From the NCBI GenBank assembly GCA_017255395.1, contig JAFKDC010000002.1:84528-148527 (forward strand): a stretch of DNA of 64,000 nt. Reading direction: 5' to 3'. The translations under genes and the position numbers were made by a program. This stretch comes from Enemella evansiae. GTDB taxonomy: Bacteria > Pseudomonadota > Alphaproteobacteria > Rhodobacterales > Rhodobacteraceae. A model generated the notes under the pieces. That model was given only the letters and a program-made list of their open reading frames with translations, did no database searches and was not told the origin of the DNA. This document shows positions 25,868 through 33,593 of this stretch, in pieces. Numbering within the stretch: position 1 is the stretch's first letter; each line of letters opens with the position of its first letter.

Positions 25868-26335
25868 TCAGGCCGCGTCGCGGTCCGGCAAGGGCTTCAC
25901 ATCCAGCACAACGACGACATCGATCTGCCCGTCGTCCCGCAACAGCGGCACCTTCTGCAGCTTGCGCATTCCGATCAGGGTTGCCCCAAGCAGCGACGCG
26001 ACCGGAACAAATCCCACGCCCGGCACCGGGTTCATGGACAGCACGCCGCTGCGTGCCCCCTCGCCGCTGATCATGTAGGTGACATGGCGGCCCGCCACGA
26101 CGAGGTCGGGCGAGGCCGGTTCCGGTGCCCCGCGCGAGATCCGCAGCTTGTGGCGCAGCAGCCCGTTCAGCAGCGGCGGGTTCGGGGCACTCCGGGCGCC
26201 CTCACAGCGAAGCAGCTGCTCGATGCCGAGCCGGTCGTCGACCGTGAGGCGAAAGCCGGTCTGGGCAGCAGCGCGTCTGAAGGGCGGCCGAACCTCCCTG
26301 CCGGTCGGCAGCTGGGTGATCCTGGTGATGGTCAT
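25868..26335 (-). CDS. Divergent Rnk/GreA-C-like protein (paralogue 2)
   Basis: A 155-residue protein whose C-terminal half follows the Rnk domain: LVVAGRHVTYMISGEGARSGVLSMNP, then VPVASLLGATLIGMRKLQKVPLL, equivalent to the TPIGVALIGL core of the canonical gene. The N-terminal half (FRLTVDDRLGIEQLLRCEGAR) resembles the helices of the paralogues at 33594 and 34417. GGGAGACAC precedes ATG 26335. Its leader shares about 50 nt with the one before the 33594 gene. RNA-polymerase binding is inferred from family, not shown. Confidence 0.7.
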   Translation of the reverse strand: MTITRITQLPTGREVRPPFRRAAAQTGFRLTVDDRLGIEQLLRCEGARSAPNPPLLNGLLRHKLRISRGAPEPASPDLVVAGRHVTYMISGEGARSGVLSMNPVPGVGFVPVASLLGATLIGMRKLQKVPLLRDDGQIDVVVVLDVKPLPDRDAA

Positions 26336-26420
26336 GATGTGTCTCCCGGGGCGGCGAAGCCCGCGTTCTCAATGCAAGGATGTGAGAAAGCCCCGGGTGG
26401 TCGAAGACGCGCTTATGCGC

Positions 26421-26503
26421 AGACCGCCCGGGGACCCGAGCGGTTCAGAAGCAGAAACCGGAAAAGGATCTCGTGCGTGACCATAAGGAGACCTTAGTCA
26501 TTG
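26421..26503 (-). promoter_or_regulatory. Shared leader element with hairpin, copy A
   Basis: On the minus strand the segment reads ATGGTCACGCACGAGATC, a T/C-rich stretch, CGGTTTCTGCTTCTGAACCG and then a hairpin ACCGCTCGGG / CCCGGGCGGT. It aligns with the region at 33449-33512 and in part with 34279-34330. It lies about 85-170 nt before the start of paralogue 2. The stem changes between copies while pairing is kept. The rest of the spacer (26504-26672) shows nothing else. Confidence 0.6.
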
Positions 26504-26672
26504 GGTGCAGGCTGTCAATCTTGGAGACCGGGCCGGAACGGCAAGGGCCCCGGCTGCGCAGCCTGAGTGGCGGGGAAACAGGGGCATTGCGGATGCGGCC
26601 CGGCAACACGATCCTGTGAGCGGGACGGGGGCGCGTCAGCGGCGGCGGCGCGCGCCCCGGGGTCTTTGGCGG

Positions 26673-26882
26673 TCAGACGACGCGCCCGGCGCGCGCAGGC
26701 CATGCCTTCCGGGGCGGGTGGCGGGTGCCTTGCGGGACGGTTTCCACCGATGCTGTGCGCGCGCCATCGTCGTCCCGACGGGCCCGGCCCGCTGCCTTCG
26801 CATTCGCGACCGAAGGGGCCTTGTCCTCTGGCGGGAAGAGGCCCGGAAACAGGTCTTCGAAATCGGCCTTGCAGATCATCAT
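26673..26882 (-). CDS. Small protein of unknown function with strong ribosome binding site
   Basis: A 69-residue protein: an acidic, hydrophobic N terminus (MMICKADFEDLFPGLFPPED) and a basic, Arg/Pro-rich C terminus. The call rests mainly on the start region, where AAAGGAGACATATA lies directly before ATGATG at 26882, better than at most genes here. No family is recognised. It lies between the DUF1127 gene and the Rnk-like pair on the same strand. Confidence 0.5.
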   Translation of the reverse strand: MMICKADFEDLFPGLFPPEDKAPSVANAKAAGRARRDDDGARTASVETVPQGTRHPPRKAWPARAGRVV

Positions 26883-26981
26883 TATATGTCTCCTTTCAGT
26901 CGCGTAATCGGGGTCGCCCCGGGGCGAAAGCCGCGCAGCGCCAGGGGCCGGCGGTGCGCTTGCTGGTTGTGTCGCCGCGCC

Positions 26982-27278
26982 TCAGGCTGCCCGGTTGCCG
27001 CGCCCCGTCGCATCGGGGTGCCGAACCGCAGATACCGACCGCATGGCCGGTTCGCGCTCGATCAGCCCGTCGACGAGGCGCGGGATCTCACTGCGTTCGA
27101 TGCCGATGTCGCGCAGCAGGCGATTGTCCATGCCTTGAAGCGCTTCGATCATTTTCCGGCGCTGAAACTTGCGGAATGCGGCCCGAAGCCAAAGGCGAAA
27201 CGCGCCGGGCTTGCGGCCGCGCTGACTGGCAATTCGGGGGGCGGAAGGGTTGCTGGCTATGAAGAGGTTGGGGTGCAT
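26982..27278 (-). CDS. DUF1127 domain-containing protein
   Basis: A 98-residue protein with a DUF1127 core near residues 35-75: AFRKFQRRKMIEALQGMDNRLLRDIGIERSEIPRLVDG, including the typical L-x-x-M-D-x-x-x-L-x-D-I-G-(I/L)-x-R-x-(D/E)-I pattern. Members in alphaproteobacteria act in stress and phosphate or carbon regulation, partly by RNA binding. ATG 27278 is used because GGAG sits 6 nt upstream and the family N terminus is short. The 27279-27821 spacer contains a TTCCTGC/GCAGGAA hairpin near 27463 but no gene I can support. Confidence 0.75.
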   Translation of the reverse strand: MHPNLFIASNPSAPRIASQRGRKPGAFRLWLRAAFRKFQRRKMIEALQGMDNRLLRDIGIERSEIPRLVDGLIEREPAMRSVSAVRHPDATGRGNRAA

Positions 27279-27821
27279 GTCATGCTCCATGAGGCGAAAA
27301 CTGAACCGGGACGCAGGCACCACGTCAGCCGGACAATCCGCTTGCAGGGACCGGCTTGGCGCGCGCGCCATGTCGACTGATCTGAAAAAGATCGAGAAAC
27401 CCCCGAGGCGCGGACAGGCACGCGGCCTGATCCCGCCCGGGGTTACCGGCGGTTCAGTGTGTTTCCTGCGTTCAGCAGGAACCTCGTATGAAGACTGAAC
27501 AGGGTCATGATGGGGATATCGGCAATCCGCCTTTGGTTATCAAGGGCAGGGCGGGGCCTGCGACTTTCTGGCACCTTTTGCAGGGCTCCGGGCCCGCGAA
27601 ACGCGCGCCCCGGCGGTGCAGGCGGCAACGGGCAAGGCCGGACCCGTCGCGTGACGGGTCGCGGCTGGCGGTCGGAAGGCGCGCGCGTGCCTGCGCACTT
27701 GGGGCCGTGGGCAGAAGGTGAAGTTGAACGGAGGCGCCCAACAGAAGCCTCCGCAACTGTCGGAGAGAGGGGGGCATGCGGATGGCAGGCCTGCTGCCCC
27801 GTCACGTCGATGCCCTGCGCC

Positions 27822-28184
27822 TCATGCGGGGCTGTTGTCGTGGGTCTCGACCGAGGATGCCTCGGGCTCGGCCAGCCCTTCGATATCCGAGAGCATCGTC
27901 ATCGCGTGTGCGGCGTAGGGCCCGATCCAGCGCTTCTGGACGTCATGGATCGGCAGCGCGTCGAGATGGTTCCAGCGTTCGCGCCCGCGCCGTTCGACAA
28001 CCACCAGCCCGGCCTTCTCCAGCACCGACAGGTGCTGCATCACCGTGCAGCGGTCGAGATCCGTCAGCCGCGCGCAAAGCGCGCCGGTGGTCTGCGGGCC
28101 GTCCTTGATCAGGTCGAGAATCCGCCGACGCGCCCGGTGGCCAAGCGCCTTGAACAGGGCGTCGAATTTGTCTTCGGTTGACAT
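27822..28184 (-). CDS. ArsR-family transcriptional regulator
   Basis: A 120-residue winged-helix regulator: FDALFKALGHRARRRILDLI, then the recognition region TTGALCARLTDLDRCTVMQHLSVLEKAGLVVVERRGRERWNHLD, standard for ArsR proteins paired with SRPBCC (AHSA1) genes. Metal-binding cysteines of the classic ArsR type are not obvious. The start codon at 28184 lies inside an 8-bp inverted repeat, and no Shine-Dalgarno precedes it, so the transcript may be leaderless. Divergent from the SRPBCC gene, 48 nt apart; autorepression is likely. Confidence 0.9.
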   Translation of the reverse strand: MSTEDKFDALFKALGHRARRRILDLIKDGPQTTGALCARLTDLDRCTVMQHLSVLEKAGLVVVERRGRERWNHLDALPIHDVQKRWIGPYAAHAMTMLSDIEGLAEPEASSVETHDNSPA

Positions 28185-28203
28185 GTTATGTTTTTATAAC
28201 ATG
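28182..28203. promoter_or_regulatory. Probable ArsR operator
   Basis: CATGTTAT-GTTTTT-ATAACATG is a perfect inverted repeat with 8-bp arms in the divergent arsR/SRPBCC spacer. It overlaps the ArsR start codon and lies 29 nt before the SRPBCC start, so one site could control both genes. Confidence 0.65.
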
Positions 28204-28232
28204 ATTGAGGGAAAGCAAAGGAGATTCGCATC

Positions 28233-28679
28233 ATGGACCTCAGGTTCACCGTGGCGGGGCGCATATCCAAACCCGTCGAAGAGGTCTTCGAGGCCGTGGT
28301 CGCCCCCGAGCGCCTGTCGAAGTATTTCACCACCGGCGGGGCGCGGGGGCGGCTGGAAACCGGGGCCGAGGTGACCTGGGATTTCCACGATTTTCCCGGC
28401 GCCTTCCCGGTTCTGGTGCAGGAGGTCGTGCCGAACGAAAGGATCGTGCTGCAATGGGAGGCGGACGGCACAACCGCCACCTGGACGACCGTGACCATGG
28501 AGTTCAGCGCGCTGGACGACGGGCGCAGCCTTGTGCGGATCAGCGAATTCGGCTGGCCCGAAACCCAGGCCGGCCTGACCTCGTGCTTCGGCAACTGCGA
28601 AGGCTGGACGGCGATGCTCTGCGCCATGAAGGCCTGGCTGGAGCACGGCATCAACCTGCGGGACGGTTTCTACAAGTAG
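28233..28679 (+). CDS. SRPBCC (AHSA1-type) protein
   Basis: A 148-residue AHSA1-like protein: FTVAGRISKPVEEVFEAVVAPERLSKYFTT, central VTWDFHDFPGAFPVLVQEVVPNERIVLQWE, and C-terminal GNCEGWTAMLCAMKAWLEHG, the last helix over the ligand pocket. AAAGGAG precedes ATG 28233. Together with the divergent ArsR gene it forms the widespread ArsR-SRPBCC pair; the VOC gene follows after 27 nt. The ligand is unknown. Confidence 0.9.
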   Translation: MDLRFTVAGRISKPVEEVFEAVVAPERLSKYFTTGGARGRLETGAEVTWDFHDFPGAFPVLVQEVVPNERIVLQWEADGTTATWTTVTMEFSALDDGRSLVRISEFGWPETQAGLTSCFGNCEGWTAMLCAMKAWLEHGINLRDGFYK

Positions 28680-28706
28680 CCAAGATCGAAAGAGGAGAGG
28701 CATCCC

Positions 28707-29045
28707 ATGGAAGCCGGAAAGAACATTGCCATCAAGGTTCCCCTGCATCGCTGGGAAGACACCGTGGCCTTTTACCGGGACAAGGTCGGGCTGCCGGTCG
28801 CCCGCGAGCTGGACGACAGCACGGGGTTCGTCTTCGGCGCCCTGACCCTGTGGATCGACCGCGTCCCGCACCAGAGCCAGGTGGATGTGTGGATCGAACT
28901 CTTCGACGACGATCCCGACGCCGCCCTGTCGCGCCTTGGCAGCCCCAGGCGGGATGAACTGGAACCGCTGACCAATGTCACCGGGCACTGGACGTCGGAC
29001 CCCGCCGGGACGGTGATCCTGCTGCGCAAGGAGCAGATGGGCTGA
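28707..29045 (+). CDS. VOC-family protein
   Basis: A 112-residue single vicinal-oxygen-chelate domain: NIAIKVPLHRWEDTVAFYRDKVGLPV at the start, FVFGALTLWIDRV in the middle and TSDPAGTVILLRKE at the end. The chelate pattern is partial, so metal-dependent catalysis is unsure. AGAGGAGAGG precedes ATG 28707. It is the third gene of the ArsR / SRPBCC / VOC cassette and probably shares the SRPBCC promoter. Confidence 0.8.
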   Translation: MEAGKNIAIKVPLHRWEDTVAFYRDKVGLPVARELDDSTGFVFGALTLWIDRVPHQSQVDVWIELFDDDPDAALSRLGSPRRDELEPLTNVTGHWTSDPAGTVILLRKEQMG

Positions 29046-29153
29046 GCGGGAAAACGGGCGGCTTCGCCGGTTGCCCGGCCGGATGAGTCTATCCCGCTTC
29101 GGCCTGTTCGCGCCATGAAATCCGACCAAGAGGGTCCGCTTGCGCCGGGGCTG

Positions 29154-29570
29154 TCAGGCCGGTTCCGGCGCGGGCAGGGCGATATCGGCAAGGGTCGAGC
29201 GGTTGAGGCTCTCGATAAAGGACATCTCGGCCACCCGAAGCCGGGACTTCAGGCGACAGCATCCGTCGATTGTGCATTCGCCGCCGTCCGGCTGAAGGCA
29301 TTCGACCAGCGCCTGACCCTCTTCCAGCAGGCGCACCACATCCCCCAGCCGGATCTCCGCGGGCGCGCGGGCAAGGGTGGCGCCGCCGCCGCCGCCGCGG
29401 CGGGTCTGCACCAGCCCGGCCCGGCCGAGTTTCTGCATGATCTTGATGAGATGGTGGCGCGACAGCTGGAATTCCTCGGCCAGATCGGCCGTGGAAAACG
29501 CCCGGTCCGGCGCGCTGGCAAGACGCATCAGCATGCGGAGCCCGTAGTCGGTGAAAGAGGTCAGGCGCAT
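29154..29570 (-). CDS. nsrR: Rrf2-family NO-sensing repressor (NsrR type)
   Basis: A 138-residue Rrf2 protein: MRLTSFTDYGLRMLMRLA is the classic NsrR start, the winged helix runs through LAEEFQLSRHHLIKIMQKLGRAGLVQTRRG, and the Fe-S cysteines are C91, C98 and C104 (ECLQPDGGECTIDGCC). NsrR represses NO-detoxifying genes until nitric oxide damages its cluster. A candidate operator lies 17 nt upstream of the start, and a matching site controls the globin operon at 33 kb. Divergent from the cyclo-ligase gene. Confidence 0.88.
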   Translation of the reverse strand: MRLTSFTDYGLRMLMRLASAPDRAFSTADLAEEFQLSRHHLIKIMQKLGRAGLVQTRRGGGGGATLARAPAEIRLGDVVRLLEEGQALVECLQPDGGECTIDGCCRLKSRLRVAEMSFIESLNRSTLADIALPAPEPA

Positions 29571-29586
29571 CTGGTCTCCGTGAAGT

Positions 29587-29601
29587 GGTATTTACAGTGC
29601 C
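29587..29601. promoter_or_regulatory. Candidate NsrR operator at nsrR
   Basis: GGTATTTACAGTGCC, an imperfect dyad (GGTATT-N3-AGTGCC). Its sequence matches the reverse complement of 33034-33048 (AGCATTTACAATACC); together they give RGYATTTACARTRCC. Confidence 0.55.
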
Positions 29602-29698
29602 TGTTATCGCGCGTATCCAGAAGCGTGAACAGCCCCGGCGCGCAGAGCCTGCCTTGTCCGCGCGACGGAATGCATCTCTTGCAGCGCGGAGTTCGAAA

Positions 29699-30397
29699 AT
29701 GGGCAACGGATCCAACAGCTTCAAGGGTCGTGGCGGCCATGCTTCCCCGCCCTGCATGGCGGCGGAGGTCGATCCCCGGTATTTCGATCCCCTCGCGGTG
29801 GACCCCGAACAGGCGCGTGACGTGGCCCGGTGGCGCAGGGCGGAACGCGAGCGGCTGCGCGCGGCGCGCCGGGCGCTTGCCGCACCCGAACGGAAAGCCG
29901 TCGGGGATGCGCTGATGGCCGGGCTGGAGAGGCTGCTTGGCGCAGAGACGGTCGGGGCGGGGGACGAGATCGTCTCTTTTTACTGGCCGATCAAGGACGA
30001 GCCGGACCTGCGCCCATTGATGACCGCGATGCACGCTGCGGGCCGCCGTATCGCCCTGCCGCTGGTCGAGACGCGGGCGGCGCCGCTGGTGTTCCGCCTG
30101 TGGACCCCGCAAACCCGGATGCAGCGCGGCCACTGGAACATCCCCGTGCCGCCACCGGAGGCGCCCGAGGTGGTGCCGGACGTGGTGCTTGCGCCTTTGA
30201 TGGGCTGGGACGGCGCTGGGTATCGTCTGGGCTACGGCGGCGGGTATTTCGACCGGACGCTGGCGGCGCTGTCACCACGGCCCTTCCGGATCGGTGTGGG
30301 GCTCGCCTCGGCACAGCTGCCCACGATCTACCCGCAACCCCACGATATTCCGATGGATGTCATCCTGACGGAGCGCGGGACAGAGGTCAGCGCATGA
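29699..30397 (+). CDS. 5-formyltetrahydrofolate cyclo-ligase
   Basis: A 232-residue protein of the 5-FTHF cyclo-ligase (YgfA/MTHFS) family, which converts 5-formyl-THF to 5,10-methenyl-THF using ATP. RAERERLRAARRALAAPERK is the N-terminal substrate region; VSFYWPIKDEPDLRPLM, DVVLAPLMGWDGAGYRLGYGGGYFDRTLA and the final DIPMDVILTERG are the conserved blocks. The N terminus is longer than usual by about 35 residues. ATG 29699 has GGAG 8 nt upstream. It overlaps the next gene by 4 nt. Confidence 0.92.
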   Translation: MGNGSNSFKGRGGHASPPCMAAEVDPRYFDPLAVDPEQARDVARWRRAERERLRAARRALAAPERKAVGDALMAGLERLLGAETVGAGDEIVSFYWPIKDEPDLRPLMTAMHAAGRRIALPLVETRAAPLVFRLWTPQTRMQRGHWNIPVPPPEAPEVVPDVVLAPLMGWDGAGYRLGYGGGYFDRTLAALSPRPFRIGVGLASAQLPTIYPQPHDIPMDVILTERGTEVSA

Positions 30398-30822
30398 CGC
30401 CGGACCGGGCCGAGATCGCGCGGCAGCTCTTCGAGGGGATGCCCGACGCGCTGGTGGTCGCGGACCGCGCGGGCATCATCCGGCACTGGAACGGCGGGGC
30501 CGAGCGGATCTTCGGCTTTGCCGAGGGCGAGGCGCTTGGCCGGTCGCTGGATATCATCACGCCCGAGCGCCTGCGTGCGCGGCACTGGCGCGGCTACGAG
30601 ACAACCATGCGGACCGGCCACACGGAATACGGCGCGGGCGACCTGCTGGCGGTGCCCGCGCTTCGGAAGGACGGGGCGCAGATTTCGATCCAGTTCTCCA
30701 TCGTGCCCCTGCGCGACGCCGAGGGCGCCTTGCAGGCGATCGCGGCGATCATGCGCGACGTCACCGAGGACTTCGAGGACCGCAAGAGGCTGCGCCGCGC
30801 GCTTCGTGAGGCGGAAGGCTGA
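30394..30822 (+). CDS. PAS-domain protein
   Basis: A 142-residue stand-alone PAS domain: LFEGMPDALVVADRAGIIRHWNGGAERIFGFAEGEALGRSLDIITPERLRARH, then a beta-rich part ending in RDVTEDFEDRKRLRRAL, the usual PAS/PAC border. No kinase, cyclase or output domain follows in frame, so it is a single-domain sensor or adaptor. The start overlaps the cyclo-ligase stop (ATGA). The 30823-31111 spacer shows no supported gene. Confidence 0.88.
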   Translation: MTPDRAEIARQLFEGMPDALVVADRAGIIRHWNGGAERIFGFAEGEALGRSLDIITPERLRARHWRGYETTMRTGHTEYGAGDLLAVPALRKDGAQISIQFSIVPLRDAEGALQAIAAIMRDVTEDFEDRKRLRRALREAEG

Positions 30823-31111
30823 CGAAGCGCGCGGCGGTCAGGCCGGAAGGATCACCCCGCGGCCCGCTTCATGCATGGCGGTGTCGGCGCGGATGGCGGG
30901 GTTGCCAGGGCGGGCGGCATGGCCCGGCAGCGCAAACAGGTATCAGACCACGGCGGCCCGGACGCGGATGGCGCCGCACCCGCATGGCAGGTCTGGAAGC
31001 GGCCGGGTCCATGGGGCGCCGCACCCGGCCCGCAGTCATGTGAGGGCGGTGCGCAGATCGCGACGCCCGGTTAGGCCCATCATCAGAGCGGTATCAGCAA
31101 CAGAAGGATGC

Positions 31112-32146
31112 TCATGATCGCCCCGCCGGAGGTGAATGCCGGTCCGATACGAGCTGGGCGCGGGCCTCGGCGCAAAGGGCTCTCAGGCGCTGCGCCGCCG
31201 GGACAATCGCGTCGATGTCATCCGCGCCGGTGCCACAGTAAAGCGGCATCTGTTCCAGCGCCCCGCTGGTGGTGCGCAGGGGCGAATCCGTGCTCTGGCG
31301 CAGCCGCGGGGTGGGGCCGTCGTAGGCGATCACCTCACGGACGATCTTCTCGGGGTCATGTCCCATCAGGGTCGGGCCGAAGGCCTCGGTAACGCTGTTG
31401 CGCAGAACGCGCACCGCCGATCCCATGGGCCAGTTCAGCACGAAGCCGTCGGTCAGCACGGTATCCGCGCCCCGGGCGGTCACGATCCGCTGCTTGTGAT
31501 AGTCGTGGGCGAAGGATTCCTCGGTGGCCAGAAAGGCGGTGCCGCACTGCACCCCCTGCGCCCCAAGCGTCAGCGCCCGGGCCAGCGCCTTGCCCGAGCC
31601 GATGCCACCCGAGGCGACAACCGGCAGGGCCGTGACGTCCAGCACGGAGCGGAGCAGGTCGAAGGTCGGGCTGCGCCCGTGCACGTGTCCGCCCGCGTTC
31701 TGCCCCTGTGCGATCAGCACATCCGCACCGGCGGCCTCGGCCTCGCGTGCTGCGGGCAGCGTGCCGACCTGATGCAGCACAAGGGCGCCTGCCGCCTTCA
31801 CCCGGGCGATGGCCTCGGGCAGGACGTCCCAGAAGAACGAGAAGATCGCGACCTCCATCGTCAGGCAGGTTTCGATCTGCCGGTGCAGCAGGGCGGGCTC
31901 GGTGGCTGCGGGGATGAGGTTGACGGCGAAGGGGCGGTCCGACAGCCGGCGGTAGGCCTCGATTTCCGAGCGGATGAGCGAAGGCGCCTCGCGCACCATC
32001 CCCAGCGTCGGGAAGCCGCCGGCATTGGCGACCGCGGCGGCCAGTTCGGCGCGCGCGACGCCGCCCATGCCAGCAAGGATGACGGGATAGTCGCATCCCA
32101 GACGGTCGCACAGGGGCGTGCGGAGGGAGCCGGAACCGGCGGTCAT
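31112..32146 (-). CDS. Nitronate monooxygenase family protein
   Basis: A 344-residue FMN-binding TIM barrel of the nitronate monooxygenase / 2-nitropropane dioxygenase family: CDYPVILAGMGGVARAELAAAVANAGGFPTLG, VLHQVGTLPAAREAEAAGADVLIAQGQNAGGHVHG (with the catalytic His region), LPVVASGGIGSGKALARALTLGAQGVQCGTAFLATEES. The reaction is oxidation of nitronates. ATG 32146 has GAAGGAGAG upstream and overlaps the preceding stop. Third gene of the globin operon, which suggests a role in handling reactive or organic nitrogen. Confidence 0.85.
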   Translation of the reverse strand: MTAGSGSLRTPLCDRLGCDYPVILAGMGGVARAELAAAVANAGGFPTLGMVREAPSLIRSEIEAYRRLSDRPFAVNLIPAATEPALLHRQIETCLTMEVAIFSFFWDVLPEAIARVKAAGALVLHQVGTLPAAREAEAAGADVLIAQGQNAGGHVHGRSPTFDLLRSVLDVTALPVVASGGIGSGKALARALTLGAQGVQCGTAFLATEESFAHDYHKQRIVTARGADTVLTDGFVLNWPMGSAVRVLRNSVTEAFGPTLMGHDPEKIVREVIAYDGPTPRLRQSTDSPLRTTSGALEQMPLYCGTGADDIDAIVPAAQRLRALCAEARAQLVSDRHSPPAGRS

Positions 32147-32520
32147 GACGTGCTCTCCTTCAGGCGCAGCTTCAGATCGTCCCGCAGCACCACCGCCTGA
32201 TTGTGCTCCCGGTCCTGCGCGGCAAAGAGCAGGGGGGCGGGGCGTGCCCGGCACCACGCAAGGCAGCGCCCGACCGCGTCCGCCTTGTTCGCCAGTTCGC
32301 GCAGGGGGCGGTTGCGGAAGGCGCCCCGTTTCTGCGGGTCGTGGCCGAACCATGCCCCGAGCGCGCCGGTCGGCGCGCTGTCCCCGATCCAGTCGTCGTG
32401 CCGCAGCGCTGCTTTCGAGACCCCGCGCGGCCAGATCCGGTCTACCAGCAGCCGCGCGCGGCCCCTGTCGGGCGCCTTGTCGGGAACGCGGGCGATGTCG
32501 ATATCGGGGTGCCGGGCCAT
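32143..32520 (-). CDS. DUF488 family protein
   Basis: A 125-residue DUF488 protein: GRARLLVDRIWPRGVSKAALRHDDWI is the family signature, followed by LGAWFGHDPQKRGAFRNRPLRELA and LLFAAQDREHNQAVVLRDDL. Biochemical function unknown. The start at 32520 is followed by homology at once. It lies 10 nt after the globin gene and overlaps the nitronate monooxygenase start by 4 nt, so it belongs to the same operon. Confidence 0.88.
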   Translation of the reverse strand: MARHPDIDIARVPDKAPDRGRARLLVDRIWPRGVSKAALRHDDWIGDSAPTGALGAWFGHDPQKRGAFRNRPLRELANKADAVGRCLAWCRARPAPLLFAAQDREHNQAVVLRDDLKLRLKESTS

Positions 32521-32530
32521 GCCTGCCGCC

Positions 32531-32983
32531 TCACGCCAGTTTCGGGATGCCGCCGCCCCGGGCATCCTCGACCGCGAAGCTGAGCGACCGGGCGATGCGC
32601 TCGGCCCGCTCGATGACATGGGCGGCGCCTGCGGCTGTGCAGATCTCTGTCGCGGTCTCGCGGAAGAGACAGAGCCAGCGCTCGAAATGACCCCGGTCGA
32701 TGGGCAGGCCGATATGCTTGGGCACAGGGGCGCCATGGTAGCGGCCCGTCATCAGGGCGACCGAGGACCAGAAGGCGGTCATCCGCTCCAGATGCGGCGG
32801 CCAGTCGTCGATGCGCGCCGCGAAGATCGGGCCAAGCACCGGATCCCTGCGGATCTTGTCGTAGAAGGCATAGACCAGCGCGCGCAGCACCCCGTCATCA
32901 AGCCCGGTCCTTGCCTCGATCTCGGCGGTGGTCGCCGGTCGCGCGGAGGGGCTGCGAGAGGGCGGTGTCTGGGTGGAGGTCAT
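32531..32983 (-). CDS. Group III truncated hemoglobin
   Basis: A 150-residue truncated globin. LRALVYAFYDKIRRDPVLGPIFAARIDDWPPHLERMTAFW covers helices B to E with conserved Phe/Tyr and Trp; the proximal His is in LPIDRGHFERWL. A preceding 30-residue Ser/Pro/Thr-rich tail is probably disordered. Such globins bind O2 or NO. A candidate NsrR operator lies 51 nt upstream, so NO control is likely. First gene of a three-gene operon with DUF488 and nitronate monooxygenase. Confidence 0.87.
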   Translation of the reverse strand: MTSTQTPPSRSPSARPATTAEIEARTGLDDGVLRALVYAFYDKIRRDPVLGPIFAARIDDWPPHLERMTAFWSSVALMTGRYHGAPVPKHIGLPIDRGHFERWLCLFRETATEICTAAGAAHVIERAERIARSLSFAVEDARGGGIPKLA

Positions 32984-33033
32984 CGGTGTGGCACCTTGGA
33001 CGCAGTTGTCCTGTTGTGGTAGGGCTCTCAACT

Positions 33034-33048
33034 GGTATTGTAAATGCT
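33034..33048. promoter_or_regulatory. Candidate NsrR operator between globin and the 33139 gene
   Basis: GGTATT-GTA-AATGCT, near-dyad, in the divergent spacer 32984-33138. Its reverse complement matches the site in front of nsrR in 11 of 15 positions, with the differences being transitions. Confidence 0.55.
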
Positions 33049-33138
33049 TATTGAGGCCGGCGCAATCGAACGACGCCGCGCAGAACCCCGTGGGCGAAGG
33101 CGGCAGGGGGCCGGGATCAGGACAAGGGGCGCGATGCA

Positions 33139-33417
33139 TTGAGCGAGGTATCCAGAACCGACAGCGGCTTCGTCGTAGAGGCCTCCGCCCTCGCTCGGGC
33201 CTTCGGGATCACGGAAACGCAGGTCCGGGAAGAGATGCGGACCGGCCTTATCAGCAGCCGCTCCGAGATCGGGGAGGGCGCGGACGAAGGACGTTGGCGC
33301 ATGACCTTCTACCGTGCCGACCGCGCCTTCCGTCTGGTGGTCGATGCCGAGGGCGCGGTGCTGTCGCGGGGTCGCTTTCCGGTCACGCCGCGGCCACGGT
33401 CCGGGCGCCGGGATTGA
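33139..33417 (+). CDS. Small conserved protein, DUF6522-like
   Basis: A 92-residue protein: GFVVEASALARAFGITETQVREEMRTGLISSRSEIGEGADEGRWRMTFYRADRAFRLVVDAEGAVLSRGRFPV. The layout resembles the small proteins I recall as DUF6522, which often sit beside NO- or denitrification-related genes; this identification is from memory and moderate. TTG 33139 is the only workable start. Divergent from the globin operon across a shared candidate NsrR operator, so probably induced by NO. Confidence 0.6.
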   Translation: MSEVSRTDSGFVVEASALARAFGITETQVREEMRTGLISSRSEIGEGADEGRWRMTFYRADRAFRLVVDAEGAVLSRGRFPVTPRPRSGRRD

Positions 33418-33448
33418 CACCCGTCGGGCGGCAGGCAACCATAACCCC

Positions 33449-33512
33449 ATGGTCAGGCACCCGATCACGTTTCGGTTTCTTCTGCTGAACCGCCCTTAGC
33501 CCCGGGCGGTTC
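33449..33512 (+). promoter_or_regulatory. Shared leader element with hairpin, copy B
   Basis: ATGGTCAGGCACCCGATC, then CGGTTTCTTCTGCTGAACCG and hairpin GAACCGCCC (33487-33495) / GGGCGGTTC (33504-33512), loop TTAGCCCC. It ends 81 nt before the Rnk-like gene at 33594 and aligns with copy A at 26421-26503. Confidence 0.6.
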
Positions 33513-33593
33513 GTGGGCGTTTCACACGCAGCGATCTCCCGGGGGTATCTCGAACAAACGCTGAGATTGTCGGAGGTCTCTCCGGGGGGAAAC

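Noticed and set aside
27443..27805. Frames in the spacer between DUF1127 and arsR
   Set aside because: No start signals or recognisable sequence on either strand.
29571..29698. Possible 6S RNA upstream of the cyclo-ligase gene
   Set aside because: 6S RNA often precedes this gene, but the spacer is too short after the nsrR promoter and shows no long central-bubble hairpin.
31078..31126. Ten-residue minus-strand frame MSILLLLIPL resembling the start of CcoS-like peptides
   Set aside because: It stops after 10 residues and no cbb3 oxidase genes are near; no basis to call a gene or remnant.
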